Made by a program: the position numbers and the translations under genes
The notes under the pieces: generated by a model
The model's input: only the letters and a program-made list of their open reading frames with translations
The model's database searches: none
Told to the model about the DNA's origin: nothing
Assembly (NCBI GenBank): GCA_025928125.1
Contig: JAICKD010000308.1
Span: 1 to 5,177 of the forward strand
Length of the DNA stretch: 5,177 bases
Reading direction: 5' to 3'
DNA from: Ktedonobacterales bacterium
Lineage (GTDB): Bacteria > Chloroflexota > Ktedonobacteria > Ktedonobacterales > JADMIN01
Part shown: in pieces, positions 5,104 to 5,177 of the stretch
How positions within the stretch are numbered: the stretch's first letter is position 1
How the letters are laid out: each line of letters starts with the position of its first letter

Positions 5104-5177
5104 GCCCCCATAGCTCAGTGGATAGAGCACCGGCCTCCGGAGCCGGGTGCGGGCGTTCGAGTCGCCCTGGGGGCACC
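5104..5177 (+). tRNA. tRNA-Arg, anticodon CCG, last base beyond the window
   Basis: The full cloverleaf can be folded by eye. The acceptor stem pairs GCCCCCA (5104-5110) with TGGGGGC (5168-5174). The D-arm is GCTC/GAGC (5113-5116, 5125-5128). The anticodon stem CCGGC/GCCGG (5130-5134, 5142-5146) encloses loop CTCCGGA with anticodon CCG at 5137-5139, reading the Arg codon CGG. The variable loop has 4 bases, and the T-arm GGGCG/CGCCC (5151-5155, 5163-5167) has loop TTCGAGT. Discriminator A5175 is followed by CC at the window end, so a gene-encoded CCA is likely, with the final A just outside. All stems pair fully. Confidence 0.95.

Noticed and set aside
4939..5130. Extension of the ABC ATPase frame upstream to an ATG at 5130
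   Set aside because: It would run through the tRNA-Arg gene and both divergent promoters, has no family support, and the ATG at 4932 has a good ribosome site.

Overview
The window is GC-rich and compact. It has five protein-coding genes, all on the minus strand, and one tRNA gene on the plus strand at the right edge. I see no phage, transposase or CRISPR content. The lineage guess is Chloroflexota (Chloroflexi): it rests on the gene content (DUF2085 membrane protein, stand-alone CcdA, large two-half ABC-2 permease), the sigma70-like promoters with good spacing, and a dispersed-repeat-like GC-rich palindrome of a kind I recall from such genomes. This is inference, not proof.

Layout, in minus-strand transcription order from right to left. 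At 5104-5177 (plus) lies tRNA-Arg(CCG) behind a well-formed promoter. It diverges from a two-gene ABC exporter unit: an ATPase (4075-4932) whose end overlaps the start of a 597-residue ABC-2-type permease (2294-4087). After a 135-bp gap comes ccdA (1427-2158), a membrane thiol-electron conduit with its own strong promoter; the -35 box of that promoter overlaps the permease stop codon. The ccdA leader carries three related 14-bp palindromes, the most notable unexplained structure here. A 64-bp gap holding a GC-rich hairpin/dispersed-repeat-like element separates ccdA from a DUF2085 membrane protein (544-1362), which is probably co-transcribed with it. Finally, a small two-helix membrane protein (1-398, running off the left edge) has its own promoter at 467-495.

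Functionally, there are three minus-strand transcription units: an ABC exporter of unknown substrate; a CcdA plus DUF2085 unit that may serve redox maintenance of envelope proteins (role of DUF2085 unknown); and a small membrane protein of unknown role. No thioredoxin-like partner, cytochrome c or haem-handling gene is visible, so the CcdA client is not identified. I did not find a clear new multi-gene system. The best lead is the palindrome-studded ccdA promoter region.
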